Assembly: GCA_028023455.1 (NCBI GenBank)
Contig: JAQFVV010000961.1
Location: 82,820-146,819, forward strand
Length of the DNA: 64,000 nt
DNA from: Epiperipatus broadwayi
Taxonomy: Eukaryota; Onychophora; Udeonychophora; Euonychophora; Peripatidae
Direction of reading: 5' to 3'
Positions 12,781 to 24,033 of this stretch are shown here, piece by piece (position 1 is the first letter of the stretch; each line of letters opens with the position of its first letter). A model generated the notes under the pieces. It had not been told where the DNA came from and did not search any database. It saw only the letters and a program-made list of their open reading frames with translations. The position numbers and the translations under genes are program-made.

Positions 12781-13120
12781 TTTGTATATTCAAAATCAAT
12801 TATTAAAATAAGTTTTATTATAAGATTCATGATTATTCAACAAGCAGTTTATATATAAAAAATTAATAAACTTTAAGGAATCTATATATTGCTTAAGTTT
12901 TCTGAAAGCATGTTCGCAATACAGAAGGCTATAAACAGTTTTATAAATAAAATGGCTTGTTAATGTACATTGACTTCACTTTAAAAAATACAAATTGTAA
13001 TATTACGATAACATACAATGGGTGTGTGTGTGCTTGGATGCACATAATTTTGTGCAACTATATAAGTAAAATTAATTTTTTAAAATAATAACTGTAAATG
13101 AATAAAATCTTTATACTTAC

Positions 13121-13188
13121 TGAAATGCCGAAACTTCCACAACCATTGTATGAAGGAATATGTTTTGGGTTTTTCTTTGGCATGGCTC
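13121..13188 (-). CDS. Group XII secreted phospholipase A2-like, coding exon 2
   Basis: A 68-base exon on the minus strand with acceptor tttttag before 13188 and a consensus donor GTAAGT at 13120-13115. Joined in phase to exon 1 (a G from exon 1 plus GA here makes Gly), it reads NG-AMPKKNPKHIPSYNGCGSFGIS. In the group XII PLA2 family the segment after YKC-x-x-G runs through a Pro/Lys-rich stretch to NGCGS, and that is the order seen here. NGCG is the Ca2+-loop glycine-cysteine motif. The exon ends in phase 0, so the next exon should carry the CC-N-x-HD-x-C catalytic helix. I did not find it in the remaining 13.1 kb, so it may lie beyond position 1. Family assignment rests on these two short exons. 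Confidence 0.7.
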
Positions 13189-13565
13189 CTAAAAACAATA
13201 ATAGAATTTACTGTATGATAATTTCTCTATTACAAATATTATTTTGAAAATTTTAATCTAATCATTTAATACATAAAAATATATTAAAATGAAGATTTTC
13301 CCAACCAACAAATATAAATGACTCATTATCTGGAATCATCCATGTACCATTTTACCAACATTTTGGCTACATTGATTTGCCGTCAATTGGATAAGGAATA
13401 TTATTTTTAAAAACCATTGTGGAAGTGCAGCAAGCATCGACTTATAATTAAGATTAAACAAAAACAGAAAAAATTACAAGCTAAAAGAAAGAATGGAATG
13501 ATGATAGATAAGAACAATATACAAATCAATAACTACTATAATTAACGAACTAATTTTTTTTTTTC

Positions 13566-13847
13566 CAAATGGAATATATAATTCTATATATACTTCTTCA
13601 TTCTTCTTCTTCAGTAACTTTGCTTATTCATATACAATATATCTTATTACATAATCACAATGTTCTTACACCTTTAAGCAAATAATGTTTTTAATATAAT
13701 TACAGTTTCGACTGTTCCTCGCAGTGAGATCTGAAGAAGACTGTGAGGAAAAGTCGAAACTGTAATTATATTAATAAACACTATTTTCTTAAAGGTGTAA
13801 GAAGATTGTAATTATTTAATAAGATATATTGTTGCAAATGGAATATA
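13566..13847. mobile_element. Foldback element (copy I) with 13-bp target-site duplication
   Basis: A perfect 13-bp duplication caaatggaatata flanks the insert (13566-13578 and 13835-13847). Two arms are inverted: ttacacctttaag...ttacagtttcgact on the left and agtcgaaactgtaa...cttaaaggtgtaa on the right. At the centre lies CTGAAGA (13731-13737), A, then a GACT...AGTC stem, then GAAAC (13756-13760). Noncoding. It sits in intron 1 of the phospholipase-like gene. Confidence 0.8.
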
Positions 13848-16155
13848 GTTTATAAATGTAATGATACGAATAAACTACGTTCCATTTTAAAAAAAAGAAA
13901 TCCCATTAATTCAAATAGTTTTTCTTATCAGTATACTATTATTCCAATCTCACTTTAATATTTAAAATTTTTCTATTCTTGTTCCTATTGGTTGAATCTT
14001 TAATCTTGTTATAAGTCAATGCTTACAATCTTTTTTATTATAATAACATTTATTACCCAATTAATGGCGGATATGAAACAGCTTATACATTGATAAGATA
14101 ATACTATGAATCTTACGCAAATGAACTCAATTAATATGTTGTTCATAAATATTTATAATAGAAACTGAAGTAAATTAATTTCCTACTAACTGTTAATAAA
14201 AACATACACAATCTACTTTGTGTCAGAAAACCATTAAAAATAGAATGGGTTATTTATTCTTAATGTTTCCGGACATAAAGTAGGTCACCCATTTATTATA
14301 GCTACATCAGTCTACTCCCATATCGATTTCATTTATATATTTAAAGCTACGTTATTAATATATATACATACAAATACAAAAACATATAAATATTAACTTT
14401 ATTATTAGAATACAGATATAGATAACTAAAATTCGCAGTCAAACTGGCATCAATCCATCTGATATATCGATGTATTCAATGTAATACGAAATACGGCGGC
14501 ACCAAAAGTTAAGAGAAGAAATTGCCTCTCGAGAAATAGGAATATGACATCTATCAGACAAGAAGAGCAATAAAAAAAAACTCCATAGAAAGGAACTGCG
14601 CTCTGCGTCTTATAATTCCTTCCATAGGCAAAACAGGAGAGTGCGGCATATGAAGCGATTCTGCCAGTAGCGAATCTCCGACTACATCTACTAACTACAT
14701 CAATATATCCAATCCATTGACCCAATTTAACAACGACACAAATAACCTAAGATTACCCTCCCCTAATATAACTTTACAAATCTATACAGCCATTCACGCC
14801 CGACTTAAGTTTAACATTTATATAATTAATTTAACGAAAACAAAAAAATCATGATAAAAACTTAAAGAACAAAAAATAAATAAATGGAAATGATTTTACA
14901 TAAATAAGAAAAAAAATACATCAAATAACATTTTAACTACTTTAGTCAGATAGGAAACTAATGCGATTATTTTAAATACGAAAAGTTTTTAATTTAATGT
15001 TCATTAATTGTAAAGTTCTTACGGTTTTAAAACAGTTCATCTTTATCCGTTGCTTGCCATGAATGTGAATTCCCACGCCGTCCTAAGATTATTGGTATAC
15101 ATTTAGCCGATGTTTTATTTATTCATTCGGTTTTTTAATTTAGTTGGTCCTCAATGTAGGAAACGATAGTTCATTTCTCTTTTCTTTAACAGCTGAAAGG
15201 ATTGACAGTGCGTCTGTCAATTCCTCCACCTCCAACTCCGTACTACTACCTATAGTCACATCGTAATAATCAATTTCCAATCCCTAATAATTTCCAAACT
15301 TGTCCTTTTATATTACTTTGAAAGATTGAATTTTCATTACGTCATCGATGCGATGATCCTTTTCGTTGAGGTCCGATTTCCCAATGGATTTATTTCATTT
15401 GCTAAAAGTTTCTATTGTTTTCCTATCTGACCGGTGTTTTTACATTTAAATGCCCAAGGCTGGTTTATACTTGACTAATTAAATTTATCATTTCCATTTC
15501 TGATTAATTAACCTGTTTTCCAAATCAAAGATATATTTAAAGATAAATTTAAAGATATAATTTTATTTCCAAATCTTTTTAAAATTTAGTTTTAAAATAC
15601 TTTTTCTTTAATAAAGTTTTATTTTAATAATTTTTCATTATCTGTGCGATTTAATATATACGAGTTTAAGATATTTAATTTCAATTTTTAATTCTTAAAG
15701 AAAATTTTTAAATGCGAACTTTTTAATTTACTTTCATGTTTAATAAATAAAAAAAAAAACAATGTAACGAACGTCTGTGCTCGTTACAATATATATGCTT
15801 AAATATTTTGGCATGTATTTTCTGGCCATATTAATGTGAAATCACTCAGGTCAAGATGATTCTCTTTGTTAGAAATTTTACCTATTGATTTAGAATTTGC
15901 AAAAAAATTCCATTATGATGATGAAAATAATGATAATGAATTTGCAATAAAGCATTCAAAAAAACTATATATATTGCACCACATATATATATATATTTTT
16001 GAAATATCGATTCAATAAAATTGCACAAAATCATATTTATATTTTATAAATGATAATAAATAATTAATTATTTATACATTATAGGTACTAATTTCTGCAA
16101 TTTCATATCAATATTTGGGTAAACAAAATAAAATACATATAATGCAATAAATTAT
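13848..16155. other. Intron DNA, no recognised element
   Basis: Within the inferred intron 1 of the phospholipase-like gene. A patch near 14430-15480 is less AT-rich and contains CG dinucleotides, and a 91-residue minus-strand frame (14725-14450) has no family resemblance I recognise. It may be a decayed element or unrelated exon. Nothing further is supported. Confidence 0.35.
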
Positions 16156-16294
16156 ATTTTATTTACTTATGTTATATATAGAGCTTGCAAAATAAGCTCT
16201 TAACAAGCTTTGAAAATATAACATTTGTAAATACAAGCTTACTAAATTAGGTCATGTGACATTTGACTTCATTTTTTTGTAATTTTACTTACTT
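16156..16294. mobile_element. Short derivative of the 22.5-kb foldback element (copy K2)
   Basis: The 113-bp insert (16169-16281) is flanked by 13-bp near-identical repeats, attttatttactt (16156-16168) and attttacttactt (16282-16294). It begins atgttatatatagagctt and contains aaataagctcttaacaagc, then jumps directly to ataacatttgtaaatacaagc and gtcatgtgacattt. These are the first and last parts of the element at 22482-22709, with the central arm and ribozyme-like core missing. Confidence 0.7.
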
Positions 16295-18177
16295 GAATAC
16301 TTTTTTTTTTGGTAGTGAATTTTCATTCAAAATAGTTTTTAATGAGGGCAATAAAATTGTTCTAGACTTGATTTATATATCTGCAAATAAAATAATAATT
16401 TTTATAAATGTAAGTACCTTTTTTAATTATAAATCACACCTACCCCTACCTCTCACATGAAAACATAGCTCCAGCCTCTAATTTTTCTTGGGCTGACTAT
16501 GCATTAATAATGTTATTCTTGATATTTTCTTTCTTAAAACAATGATATATGAATTCAGCAGACCGTTGAACTTTGATATGTTTTAGATTTGTTGGCACTT
16601 AACAGTTTATTACATGAATCACTAATTTTAAAGTTAATGAACAGATGGTTATTTTTTTGATTAAGTCAACTTTTAGTAATAGTAGGAATAAATGGAAGTT
16701 CAATGAAGGATCTATACTTGTGAGATATTAAACAATAAATTTAAAGAATCAATAGCATTTTTATTGCTAATATTGTGCAGGCTTAAATTATAAAAATACA
16801 AGATTTTATAAATTTTCAATTTTAAATAATTAGAGATATAACAGTTTATTGATCTCTTATATTTACTAATGCTATTACATTAAAACATTTTACTAATTCT
16901 TTGGTGCTCTTTAGTATTTGTTAAATATTTTAAATATGCTTTTATGCATATCTTGCTTTAGGTATCTATCTCAATTATGACTTTTATTTTATTAGTTGTA
17001 TATTTTTAAGGAAGGTTCTTTATGTTTATCAAAGATTTGATGAATATTCTAAATCTGTGAATGATTTAAAAAATTACTAGAACAAAAGGCTTTTTAGTGT
17101 GTTACAATGCTTGGTTATCTACCCAATGCCGCACCGCCATCTCTAACCAAAATGTATTATGTAACAACATGGTTCAGTTATTTATCAAAAAATTTTAAGG
17201 CATGTCTGGATCATGAGTTATAACATGAAATGTGAGTGTATTCCATAATTTTGTAAATCAGCTTCAATGATCTCACATGGCTTCATTTAGAGTTTCAATA
17301 GCAGTTTTGACTAATTCAAAATAAAACTTAATGTTAATCATTTTTTCCGTTGGGATAAGGTATAAAACACAGTCACATTTCATGTCATAATTCATAAATC
17401 TAGACATGCTAATATTTTAAATTTTTTGTTGTGCATGGACTGTAGTTATGCAGTCCTGATTCAGAAATGGCTCTGCAGGCAGCTTAAAAATCAGTCATCT
17501 TTTTATTTGGATATAGTCCATATTAACCATGCTATTTATACTTTTCAATGAAACTTTTTGTTGCCTAACTGGTCTATGCCATCAAAATCACGACTTATAA
17601 TTTGGCAAGTATGATCATCAAAATCAGTGTCTTGAACTGTTAAGTATTGAAAGCAATATTATAGATAGACATTGAGAATATTATATTTTGGAGTAATTCT
17701 TAGAAATATTTTTTTGTGCAAATGTAATACTCCTTTCATCTGGCAGTAATCTTTGCATTAGTTTTTCCTTTTTATTCTATAGTTTGTAGTTTTTATTTTT
17801 TCTAAGAAATATACCATAATAAATTATATGCATTAAAAAAAAAAAAGTAAAATAAAATATTATCTATATGAAAATTCTTCATATATATAAACTGCATTTC
17901 TAATATGATCTATACTCTAATCTGCCTACAAAATAGATATTGCGAAAATGGTAAAAGATGATTAACTGTCCCCTTATTGTCACTCATGAGCTATTTATTA
18001 TTCATCGTACATCTTATTAGACCTTTATTGTTATCTGTTACGCAACTTTTTACTAGTGTTTACTTCAGATATCTCTTACCTCCTCTCAACTTAAAAATAT
18101 AAAACAAAAATCATTATAATATTACATTTATACAATCGCGTGCATTATATATTTATACAGAAAGAGAGCAAGCCTAC
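16295..18177. other. Intron DNA with one inverted repeat
   Basis: Inferred first intron of the phospholipase-like gene. The only structure seen is an inverted repeat: aggcatgtctggatcatgag...acatgaaatgtgag near 17198-17245 pairs with cacatttcatgtcataattc...ctagacatgct near 17372-17412. I could not find a convincing target-site duplication for it. Confidence 0.4.
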
Positions 18178-18406
18178 CATTTCTGCATTTATATATACAG
18201 TCCTCCTCGTTAGTGGAATCTATAACACCTTCAACTGCTTTTAAGCCATTACTTAATTTATTTAAACTCTCAGTTATATCGCCTAAAAGTGATTGAACTG
18301 AGTTGCTTAGATCCTTAAAATCTTCTATAAACTGTATGGAACTTTTAGGAATGTATATAATAAAAATTACAACGTATAAATTTAACCGGCTAACAATTTT
18401 CGCCAT
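18178..18406 (-). CDS. Group XII secreted phospholipase A2-like, coding exon 1
   Basis: The minus-strand frame starts at ATG 18406 and runs to a donor GT at 18177. The protein begins MAKIVSRLNLYVVIFIIYIP, a basic start followed by a hydrophobic core typical of a secretory signal. An amphipathic stretch follows (IEDFKDLSNSVQSLLGDI...LNKLSNGLKAVEG), then DCIYKCRNG. The order signal peptide, helical N-terminal region with L-D/S repeats, and C-x-YKC-x-x-G matches the N terminus of group XII PLA2s, Ca2+-dependent secreted enzymes that cleave the sn-2 ester of glycerophospholipids. Exon 2 (13188-13121) joins in phase through a Gly codon. I chose this ATG because the signal peptide starts there and a CCAAT/TATA-like promoter lies just upstream. 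The intron is 4,989 bp. The catalytic exon was not found, so activity is unproven. Confidence 0.7.
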
Positions 18407-18470
18407 CTTTTATTTTTATTACTACTGCGCATATAAATGATTTGGTAACTTTTCATTGGTTAGATTTCCA
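18407..18470 (-). promoter_or_regulatory. Possible core promoter of the phospholipase-like gene
   Basis: Immediately upstream of the ATG at 18406 on the minus strand are a CCAAT box (plus-strand attgg, 18455-18459) and an atttatat element (18438-18431) followed by gcgcagtag. The spacing (CCAAT about 20 bp before the TATA-like box, about 25 bp to the ATG) is compact. AT-rich context makes a chance TATA-like match likely. Confidence 0.3.
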
Positions 18471-18479
18471 GAGGGGCAT

Positions 18480-19120
18480 TTAAACTTTGATCCTAAAATA
18501 TAAATTACGCTAAAAGATTTATAATATTATGAAATAATATTATGATTAATGCTTTTTGTCAAAACTTTATTCCTAGAGTGGTATGTCGTTTTATTAGGAA
18601 TAGGCTATTCTACTAATGGATGTTTTGTGTCTATGATGGTTTTTACGAGCGTTACGATTAAATAAATATTTTTGAATATTTACATTAGTATCCAGATATT
18701 TGTATTAAATATATTGTATTGCTGTATATGCTAAGTATGTGTGTGTATTCATATATACACGCAATATATAAAATCTGTAATAATAAAATATGTAAGTAGG
18801 TGCGTGTATGCTAAAAGCATTCAATGCTAAAAGCATTTCCATTAACTATTAATATTGTAAAGTGAGATAACAACGGTTGCTAATTAAATAAAGTAAAGAC
18901 TAATTAGATTTAGAAATAATTTGTAACCATAAGATAATATCGAAGTAGTGGAATGTACATAACTGATTAGCCAGTGATAACGGAAAAAACGAAGCCAAAA
19001 ATTACCTCTGGGAATTTGACAATTATGTTATGCGATTAAAAAGTAGATAACCAAACTGGTCATTTTGAACCTCGTGTCATGGGATGACCAATGGAAATAG
19101 ACATTGTAACATCTAGAACA
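18480..19120. other. Intergenic AT-rich DNA
   Basis: Upstream flank of the phospholipase-like gene. A short direct repeat (gctaaaagcatt, near 18809-18836) is visible. No gene was seen. Confidence 0.35.
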
Positions 19121-19560
19121 GCAGGAAAAAAAATAGTGACAGACTTGTGAGGTGAAGTTTGGAAGATGGATGCGTTTTCGAGTGTGCTCTAAAATCACGC
19201 TACTTCACTCTCAGCTCGTTTTGCGGAGAGGTCTACCTCCGAACGTATCAAGGTAGACCTAAGAAATACAGATCTTGATTATAATTTATGTAAGCCTTCG
19301 GGCTTTAATATATAATGTATTACGTATTTTATGTATTAATCAACTTTTATATATATTAATGTAATTAATAATTGGTATTCATCAATAAATCTTTTGATAT
19401 TTATAAACCAATTAACTCAGATTGCCGCATTCGTTTATTTCCTTATATAAATACTCATAGTTATTGAGTGAGATAACTCACACTCGAACCTATCAATCAT
19501 CTTGACCCAGTCGAGGTTACCGATTCGGGCCCATATATATCCGTCTAGATGCGGATATTG
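19121..19560. other. Less AT-rich island with hairpins, possible solo LTR
   Basis: The block has clearly different composition from its flanks. It holds a perfect 10-bp inverted repeat (aggtctacct 19229-19238, aggtagacct 19251-19260), a small hairpin aagccttcgggctt (19292-19305, a UUCG-type tetraloop), an aataaa signal near 19384, and a palindrome atatccg...cggatat (19537-19558). A unit from TGTGAG (19146) to CTCACA (19482) would have LTR-like ends and length (337 bp), but I found no matching target-site duplication. It could equally be a promoter island or another element. Confidence 0.25.
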
Positions 19561-19849
19561 CAGTATATTTATATTTACTTGAAATAAGTAGCTTTGGTTA
19601 GGCGATTAATTACTTAAAAGTAATTAGTAGTTGACAAATCCAATACTTAGAGTTAATTTTCCTTTTTAATACGGTAATTATTAAAGATTTTTCAATTGTT
19701 CCTCATTTTTTAAAGAAATAGATAAGATCGCTGTAATTAAAGTGAATTACTATTATCCATTATAAAAAAGATACAGTCAATAATTTATATTTAAATAGGT
19801 TGATTTTAGTGATCGATGAATCATCATGAACGGTTACCAAAGACACTGG

Positions 19850-21130
19850 ATTTAGATCCAGAAGTCTTGTCGAATGTAGATTTTGTTTTTAGTCAAATGC
19901 AAGAAAATTGTCTGAAATAAATGAAGGATACTCCTATTGCTTTTATTGATTTGGTCAAAGCATTTGCTCACTGAAACAGGTTTGTGGTACACAGCTTCTA
20001 CATGATAGAAAAATTTGGGAAAAGTCCCTGTTAAACAACAATGTGTACTTGTTCTAACATTGTTTTTGAGTTTTAAGGCGATGTTCTGTGGAATTGTTTC
20101 TATGTGGCTTAATGAATCAAGCTGTAATAATGTTTAATAATGGAAATTTTAATTTGAAGAGATTAGATAGTAATTTAAAGTGAAGGTTCCATCCTCGCGC
20201 TTTACTTGCCAGTACTTCAGATTTGCTCATATATAAGCATTTGAGTCGTAGGAATAAGAGGATTCCTTTTATTCCTGCATAATACTATATCTTCTATTGG
20301 TGAGAAAGTATTCATTTATTATTAACACTTGAAAGGCTGATATTTGAATGTAAAAATAAGTATTGTATGGTGATGATTATGCTATTCTTGCCAATTCAAA
20401 AGATGATCTACAGAATGTGTTTAGTCTTTTGAATAAAACATGTATATCACATGATCACTGTTTCCTACACTTGCACATAACTATTATCAACAAAGGCAAA
20501 ACTCTCCATACAGTAGTGCCAGCCAGAGTAATCAATGGATGCCAGCAGGCTTGTGCATAAAATCCCCATCTAGTGCCTACTCATCCAAGATCTCCACAAG
20601 CCAGAAAGTAGTCTGTGGATATTGGATGAATAGGCACTAGATGGGGATTCTATGCACAAGTCTTCTGGCATCCATTGATTAATCTGGCTGACACTGAATG
20701 GCACTACTGTATGGAGAGTTTCGCCTGTGTTAATAAAACAAGTAAAGACTTTAATTTAATAAATAGGATTAAACAAAAATCCAAGTTCTTTATTTCAAAT
20801 TGTGATTGTTAAAAAGCCTTCAGTAACTTTTACATTGGATAATTATCAACTTGAAACTGTGAGCTAATTTAAATATCTCATTAGCGTTTTAAATAAAAAA
20901 AGTGTAAATAGATGTTGAGAACAGACTCCAATGCATTATTGCTGCTTTTAACAAGTTAAAAGGTAGGGTATTTCACTTCAGTAAAATTAGTCGTATACAG
21001 AACTGAAATAATATTTAATTTATTGCATGGATATCAAGCTTGACCTCCTATAGAAGGGGGATACTTAAAAATTTGAAAATATGTTGGCAAGGTCATAATA
21101 CCATAATTAGTATGGTCCTTGATTAACTAT
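19850..21130 (+). pseudogene. Decayed LINE reverse transcriptase, interrupted by foldback copy B
   Basis: Plus-strand frames give in order IAFIDLVKAFAH (RT motif with the first catalytic Asp), NRFVV, then YGDDYAILANSKDDLQ (a (Y/F)-x-DD box variant, around 20363) and LLNKT; after the interruption come SKDFNLINRIKQKSK, NYQLETVS-x-FKYL, and ENRLQCIIAAFNKLKGRVF. This is the usual RT-to-thumb order of a non-LTR element of the FIDLTKAFD type. Several stops and shifts make it dead. The frame breaks at LLNKT where copy B is inserted (20445-20731) and resumes in register straight after the duplicated target. Confidence 0.75.
20432..20744. mobile_element. Foldback element FB1, copy B, inserted in a LINE
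   Basis: The insert (20445-20731, 287 bp) is flanked by aataaaacatgta (20432-20444) and aataaaacaagta (20732-20744). The left side has the tail (cacatgatcactgtttcc) and then the arm ggcaaaactctccatacag; the right arm ends atggagagtttcgcctgtg. Compared with copy D it lacks the central spacer and one half of the core, keeping only ccacaagccagaaagtagtctg. The LINE reading frame across the empty site (LLNKT-SKDF) is intact, which proves the boundaries. Confidence 0.85.
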
Positions 21131-21645
21131 CTTAATAATGATATCTGAGATCACTTTCATGAGCATATAGTAGAGATGTAAGGAGATAGGTAACTCTGGA
21201 TACAGCTGAGTGCCATCCTGTGTTTACCATGAGTAATGCATATATTGGATGCATTATTTAGTCTTTTCCACATAAATGTGTATCTAATGTGCTATCCAGT
21301 GTTCTCAGAGTAGTTTTGAGAATGGTGGGTCATGTGAGAAGTCTGTGCTCGATATACACCTAGATCTTAGCATCTATTGACACAGGCTATAGTAATCAGC
21401 CTGTGTGTCTCTCTATTTATTACATAGTAGAGACTCTGCCCATCCTTGTATATGTAATTGAAACGAATTATGTCCTGTACATTGAGGGTCAGATTGACCT
21501 ATCGGTCTAACATGGGTGTGACAAGAATCTCAGCACTCAGGGTGTCTTTTGAGCATCTCCATCAATCAGATTTTCAATTGGATGCATGGTTGAAGAGTTA
21601 GGAGTGTGGTAGTTAAGGCTACCATTAAAGTATGACATAATGACT

Positions 21646-21845
21646 ATCTTAATATATACTAGCACATAATATGTTTATAAAGAAGGCTAATCTGTACACA
21701 CTGATTACTCTGGTTTAGCAAGAGATGGTGTACTATATGGTGATTATTTATCTTTGTTACATATACGTGTTCAAGTGTATCAGTGTTATGAGATAGTATG
21801 GAGGTGGTGGGTCATGTGAAAGTCTGTGCTCATATACCCTATATA
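21646..21845 (+). repeat. Diverged single copy of the hammerhead-bearing element arm
   Basis: It aligns by eye along its length with 33745-33955: actatcttaatatata, then actgattactctggtttagca where the other copy has the hammerhead core, then tggtgattatttat, gtgtatcagtgttatgaga and gaaagtctg. The core is degraded (CTGATTA instead of CTGATGA). A weaker match to its end lies at about 21300-21350. The surrounding block 21130-21640 shows further low-grade similarity, but I cannot define elements there. Confidence 0.5.
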
Positions 21846-21849
21846 TTTT

Positions 21850-22470
21850 ATAAGGGTATGATAGAATACAAAAGAGAACTACAATTAAACAAAGTCTTGA
21901 AGTCTTTAAAAAAGTTTATACTAGAAGAAGTTAAAAGATGGCATCACAAGATATCTAATAATCAGAATAATGAACCAGTATATTTTATATGTGGATTTAT
22001 TTATGGTTCATAGATAAGCTTATATTATTATTTTGACTTTTCTACCTTTTTTTCTTTTCTTGGAGTTGTAATGGGTGTACGTATTTGTAGGCAGTTGCTG
22101 ATATTGATAATAATCATACAAATATTACTCTTATAGAGCAGTAACTAGAATTAACTGTTTAAAGTTTTGAAATTGAAAATACCATTTCATACCCTATTTA
22201 GAATATCAATGATAAGCAAAATATTAATATGGTAGTATAAATACTTATTGATGTGGCCATCATAATGCACATCATTTCAGTGAAGCCATGATATATGTTG
22301 TATTGAGATTTACTACTTCAATTATACCTATTCAAAAAGAAATGTAAATGAAAGTCATTGAAATTTGTAAATATATATTTTACGATAGATCAGTAGCCAT
22401 TTTTCTGTCTCGGAGTGTTGTATCCGATCACATTTATTAATAATGTCTCTGACTGACGTTGAAATCTTAT
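21850..22470. other. AT-rich DNA, nothing recognised
   Basis: A 71-residue plus-strand frame (21798-22013) partly overlaps the diverged element arm. Its charged C-terminal half (KRELQLNKVLKSLKKFILEE) is not assignable. No splice context. Confidence 0.3.
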
Positions 22471-22720
22471 ACATTTTATTAATGTTATATATAGAGCTCA
22501 CAAAATAAGCTCTTAACAAGCTTTAAGAATATCCTCAATCCCAGACCGGTTTCTGCTTCTGGTGTTGTCAGTGAGGTGCCAAGATATTTAAGAATTAGGA
22601 TATTCTCAAAGCTTGTTAAGAGCTTATTTTGCGAGCTCTATATATAACATTTGTAAATACAAGCTTTATTAAATTAAGTCATGTGACATTTGAATTGATT
22701 TTTTATCAAACATTTTATTA
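22471..22720. mobile_element. Foldback element (copy K) with 11-bp target-site duplication
   Basis: The insert (22482-22709, 228 bp) is flanked by the perfect duplication acattttatta (22471-22481 and 22710-22720). Arms: atatatagagctcacaaaat...gctcttaacaagcttt on the left; aaagcttgttaagagc...gcgagctctatatat on the right. The centre, on the minus strand, reads CTCACTGACAACACC...GCAGAAACCGG, then TCTGGGAT, which resembles the core of the FB1 family (CTCACTGACGA...GAAACTAG, then TCTGGGGAT) with a degraded stem. A shorter relative is at 16169-16281. Confidence 0.8.
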
Positions 22721-23090
22721 TAAACATTGTTATTTTTTCAGACTTTGATGTATCTAGTATTTCATGTAATAAAATGTTTCTAAACAAATCTAAAAATTTT
22801 GTGAAGTTTCTAAAGTTTCTTAAATGACAAAATAAAAGTTATTGCCTTAATAAATAATGGCAAAAAAAAAAAAAAAACAATTGTAAATCATTCTTATATT
22901 GTGTCAAAGTTTGAATAACTTATATGAGTATCTGAAATAGGTCAAGCAGGGATAACTATAAATTCTGAAGTCAATGCAGGCTTAACACCAAAATAATCAG
23001 AAAGATTTAACTTTTCAGGGATCACAGTGTTTATAAATTAATTGGAATCAGTCTCTTAAGTCTCAAAAAAATCCCCATGACCAAAGCACG

Positions 23091-23335
23091 ATATTGCAAA
23101 GATTACATGATCACCATTTCCTATGCTTGCTTATTAGATCTAGGTGCAGTGCTCTCAGATTCAAGGCTACTCACTGACAAAGACCACAAACCAGAAGCTA
23201 GTCTGGGGATATTGGATGAGTAGGTACTAGATGGGTATTTTATGCACAAGCTTTCTGTCATCCATTGATTACTCTGGCTAGCACTGAGTGGCAATATGTA
23301 TAGAGAGTTTTGCCTGTGTTAATATTGCAAAGATT
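23091..23335. mobile_element. Foldback-family element FB1, copy C (single arm)
   Basis: A perfect 14-bp duplication, atattgcaaagatt, lies at 23091-23104 and 23322-23335. The 217-bp insert begins with the family tail (acatgatcaccatttcctatgc), then joins the spacer (gatctaggtgcagtgctctc), and has one full arm with ctcactgacaaagacc...ccagaagctagtctgg running to gagagttttgcctgtgtta. The opposite arm is missing, so this copy cannot fold back on itself. That shows the hairpin arms are not needed to be inserted. Confidence 0.85.
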
Positions 23336-24033
23336 TTTGTAGTATTTTGTATTTATGATTTTACATAGCTTTTGATTGTTTAAATTGAGGTAGCCCTCCT
23401 AGTTTGATCATGCTGCACTGTGTACTTTAAGGCATGATTGGATTCATGTATTTCTGGATTGCAGATCACTATGCATTCATTTTAATTGTTAAATGCTAGT
23501 CAAATCATTAAAAAAAAGTTGAGCGTATGTTTGATATATTAAATGTATTTTAAGCATTTGCTAAGAACATTTTTCATTTCTTTTTGTTCCAAGTGTTATA
23601 AAGTATATTAAATTAGGTCTCTATTTTATATAAGTATTTTTATTTGACTTACTTCTGGCTTTTGGAAAAATCTAAATGTTAATGTAATAAAGAAAAAAAA
23701 TTGTCTAAAACATTTTTTTTGTAATCACCTTTATTTGAAAATTAAGTAGGAATTTTTTTAATTAAAATGTATTTTTGGTTTTGATGAATGTAAATTAAAA
23801 AAACAACAGAGCAATGGTATATTATCTTGTTTTTATTAATCAAAAAGGAAAAGACTTATTGCCAATCATACTATTTAAAAATTCCATTTTATCTAATATA
23901 AATAATGGTTAAATTTAGTTTAAATGAAATCATGAAGTGCAGAATTTCATCTTCCGAGGAAGAGTAGTTGTTGCTATTCATCATGTTAGTCCAGTTTTTT
24001 CTGCCACAAATGTAAAGTGGAATGACTTTTCAT
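23336..24033. other. AT-rich DNA, nothing recognised
   Basis: No gene, tRNA-like promoter or inverted repeat was seen. Confidence 0.35.
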
